DNA of 6,576 nt from Candidatus Roizmanbacteria bacterium CG06_land_8_20_14_3_00_34_14 (GTDB lineage Bacteria > Patescibacteriota > Microgenomatia > UBA1406 > GWC2-37-13), in assembly GCA_002779665.1 (NCBI GenBank), contig PEVZ01000015.1:4951-11526 (forward strand). The letters run 5' to 3'. Position numbers and translations under genes: made by a program. Positions 5,287-6,576 of this stretch are shown here, piece by piece; the stretch's first letter is position 1; every line of letters starts with the position of its first letter. The notes beneath the pieces were generated by a model. The model had not been told where the DNA came from, searched no databases, and saw nothing but the letters and a program-made list of their open reading frames with translations.

Positions 5287-6576
5287 TAACTCATGTCCAA
5301 CTAAGAAAAAAATTTACCGAATTTTGGAAAAAAAATAATCATAAAGAGATACCCCCCATTCCTCTCGTTCCTCAAAACGATCCGACGACTCTTTTCACCG
5401 GTAGTGGAATGCAACAATTAGTACCTTATCTTCTTGGAGAAGTGCACCCGCAAGGAAAACGAATTTTTGACATCCAACCCTGCTTTAGGTCGCAGGATAT
5501 TGAGGAAGTCGGAGATAATCGTCATACAACTTTTTTTGAAATGATGGGAAATTGGTCGCTTGGTGATTATTTTAAAAAGGAGCAAATTGCCTGGTTTTGG
5601 AAATTTTTAACTGAAGAAATTAAATTACCTAAGGAAAAACTTTATGTGACTGTTTTTGCCGGTGATAAAAAAAATAATCTTACAGCGGATGAAGAGTCAA
5701 TAAAAGTATGGAAAAGCCTTGGACTTGCCGTTAACCATATCTCCCCATATGGTCCGGAAAAAAACTGGTGGTCACGTGCCGGAATTCCTGATAATATGCC
5801 CGCCGGTGAACCGGGCGGTCCTGATTCTGAAGTATTTTATGAATTTACCCATATTCCCCATGATAAAAAGTTCGGAGAGAAATGCCATCCTAATTGCGAT
5901 TGTGGACGTTTTTTGGAAATAGGTAACTCAGTTTTTATGCAATATAAGAAAGAAAAGAACGGAACTTTCTCCAACCTACCGGCAATGAACGTTGATTTTG
6001 GAGGTGGATTAGAGCGGATTTTAGCAGCTGAAAATAATGACCCGGACGTTTTTAAAACTGATACATTTTCTAAAATAATTTCTGAAATTGAAAAACTTTC
6101 GGGAAAAATTTACGAAGGTAATAATAAATCCAAAATGAGAATTATTGCCGATCATTTAAAAGGAGCTACTTTTTTAATAGCTGGTGGAGTTATTCCAGGC
6201 AATAAGGAACACGGGTATGTACTTCGTCGATTACTTCGGAGAAGCGCAATTAAAATGTATGAATTGACTGACGGTAAAACTACTGATTTTGCCCAGATTG
6301 CAGACACCGGCGTTCTTTCAACCTATGATGGTGCTCAGGGAATTGAAAAAAATAAACTAAAAAAACAGGTTATCACTATAATTGGCGAAGAAATAAAAAA
6401 ATTTAATCTAAGCATTACCCGGGGACTGCGAGAAATTAAAAAAATTGAAAAAGTTGACGGAAAAATTGCCTTTGATTTGTATCAAAATTTTGGCTTTCCT
6501 TATGAGTTGACTGAAGAGCTTTTCCGGGAAAAAGGCCAGGAAATAAATAAAAAACAATTTTCAGACGAATTTAATA
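5280..6576 (+). CDS. alaS: Alanine--tRNA ligase, N-terminal part (cut by window end)
   Basis: AlaRS charges tRNA-Ala with alanine in the cytoplasm. From ATG 5280 the frame is open to the last base, 432 complete codons, so the gene continues outside. The class II catalytic core is complete: LRKKFTEFWKKNNHKEI (8-24), the PQNDPTTLFTGSGMQQ substrate-site stretch (31-46), motif 2 QPCFRSQDIEEVG followed by HTTFFEMMGNWSLGDYFK (66-99), RFLEIGNSVFMQY (210-222), and motif 3 VDFGGGLERIL (238-248). The tRNA-recognition helical domain follows, with MRIIADHLKGATFLIAGG (286-303) and GYVLRRLLRRSAIK (312-325). The bacterial GPCGPCSE element reads GEPGGPDSE (176-184), without cysteines, and a small Cys/His cluster KCHPNCDCGRF follows (201-211). 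The usual editing domain (HxxxH) and C-terminal domain would lie beyond the window, so whether they exist cannot be told. It is divergent from the nnrD-secA operon. Identification is near certain. Confidence 0.97.
   Translation, partial: MPLTHVQLRKKFTEFWKKNNHKEIPPIPLVPQNDPTTLFTGSGMQQLVPYLLGEVHPQGKRIFDIQPCFRSQDIEEVGDNRHTTFFEMMGNWSLGDYFKKEQIAWFWKFLTEEIKLPKEKLYVTVFAGDKKNNLTADEESIKVWKSLGLAVNHISPYGPEKNWWSRAGIPDNMPAGEPGGPDSEVFYEFTHIPHDKKFGEKCHPNCDCGRFLEIGNSVFMQYKKEKNGTFSNLPAMNVDFGGGLERILAAENNDPDVFKTDTFSKIISEIEKLSGKIYEGNNKSKMRIIADHLKGATFLIAGGVIPGNKEHGYVLRRLLRRSAIKMYELTDGKTTDFAQIADTGVLSTYDGAQGIEKNKLKKQVITIIGEEIKKFNLSITRGLREIKKIEKVDGKIAFDLYQNFGFPYELTEELFREKGQEINKKQFSDEFN

Overview
The window is an AT-rich stretch (about one third G+C by eye) from a bacterium with short intergenic gaps and overlapping genes. 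It probably comes from the Candidate Phyla Radiation (Patescibacteria), most likely a Microgenomates-type lineage. That placement is an inference. It rests on the style of the two small secreted proteins, the divergent NAD(P)HX-dehydratase-like kinase, the SecA insertion with the HLR-VSRKEAY segment, and the near absence of Shine-Dalgarno sequences. Two genes end in TGA inside ATGA stop/start overlaps, so TGA is a stop here. This argues against the UGA-recoded CPR groups.

Layout. Positions 1-168 (minus) hold the first 56 codons of a secreted protein cut by the window edge. Positions 169-375 are non-coding, with a hairpin and an AT palindrome that may end the secA transcript. Positions 376-5155 (minus) look like one operon, read from high to low coordinates: an NAD(P)H-hydrate dehydratase-like kinase (nnrD-like), a small membrane-anchored Ig-like protein, a secreted DUF5666-like protein, and secA. 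The first three are joined by two 4-base ATGA overlaps, and secA follows after 39 bases. A divergent control region lies at 5156-5279, and alaS runs from 5280 rightwards off the window end, with 432 codons visible.

How the genes relate. SecA is the motor of general protein export, and three other proteins (the 56-codon fragment and the two middle operon genes) carry N-terminal export or anchor segments, so they are plausible Sec clients. The kinase-like gene (metabolite repair) and alaS (tRNA charging) are housekeeping genes with no obvious functional tie to export.

I see no defence system, mobile element, CRISPR array or RNA gene, and no clearly new multi-gene system. The most notable structures are small: a signal segment built from four in-frame 15-bp tandem repeats, a GC-rich perfect 16-bp palindrome inside a coding region, a 38-bp dispersed direct repeat that fills one intergenic gap and sits in the divergent promoter region, and a symmetric pair of -10 hexamers between the divergent genes.
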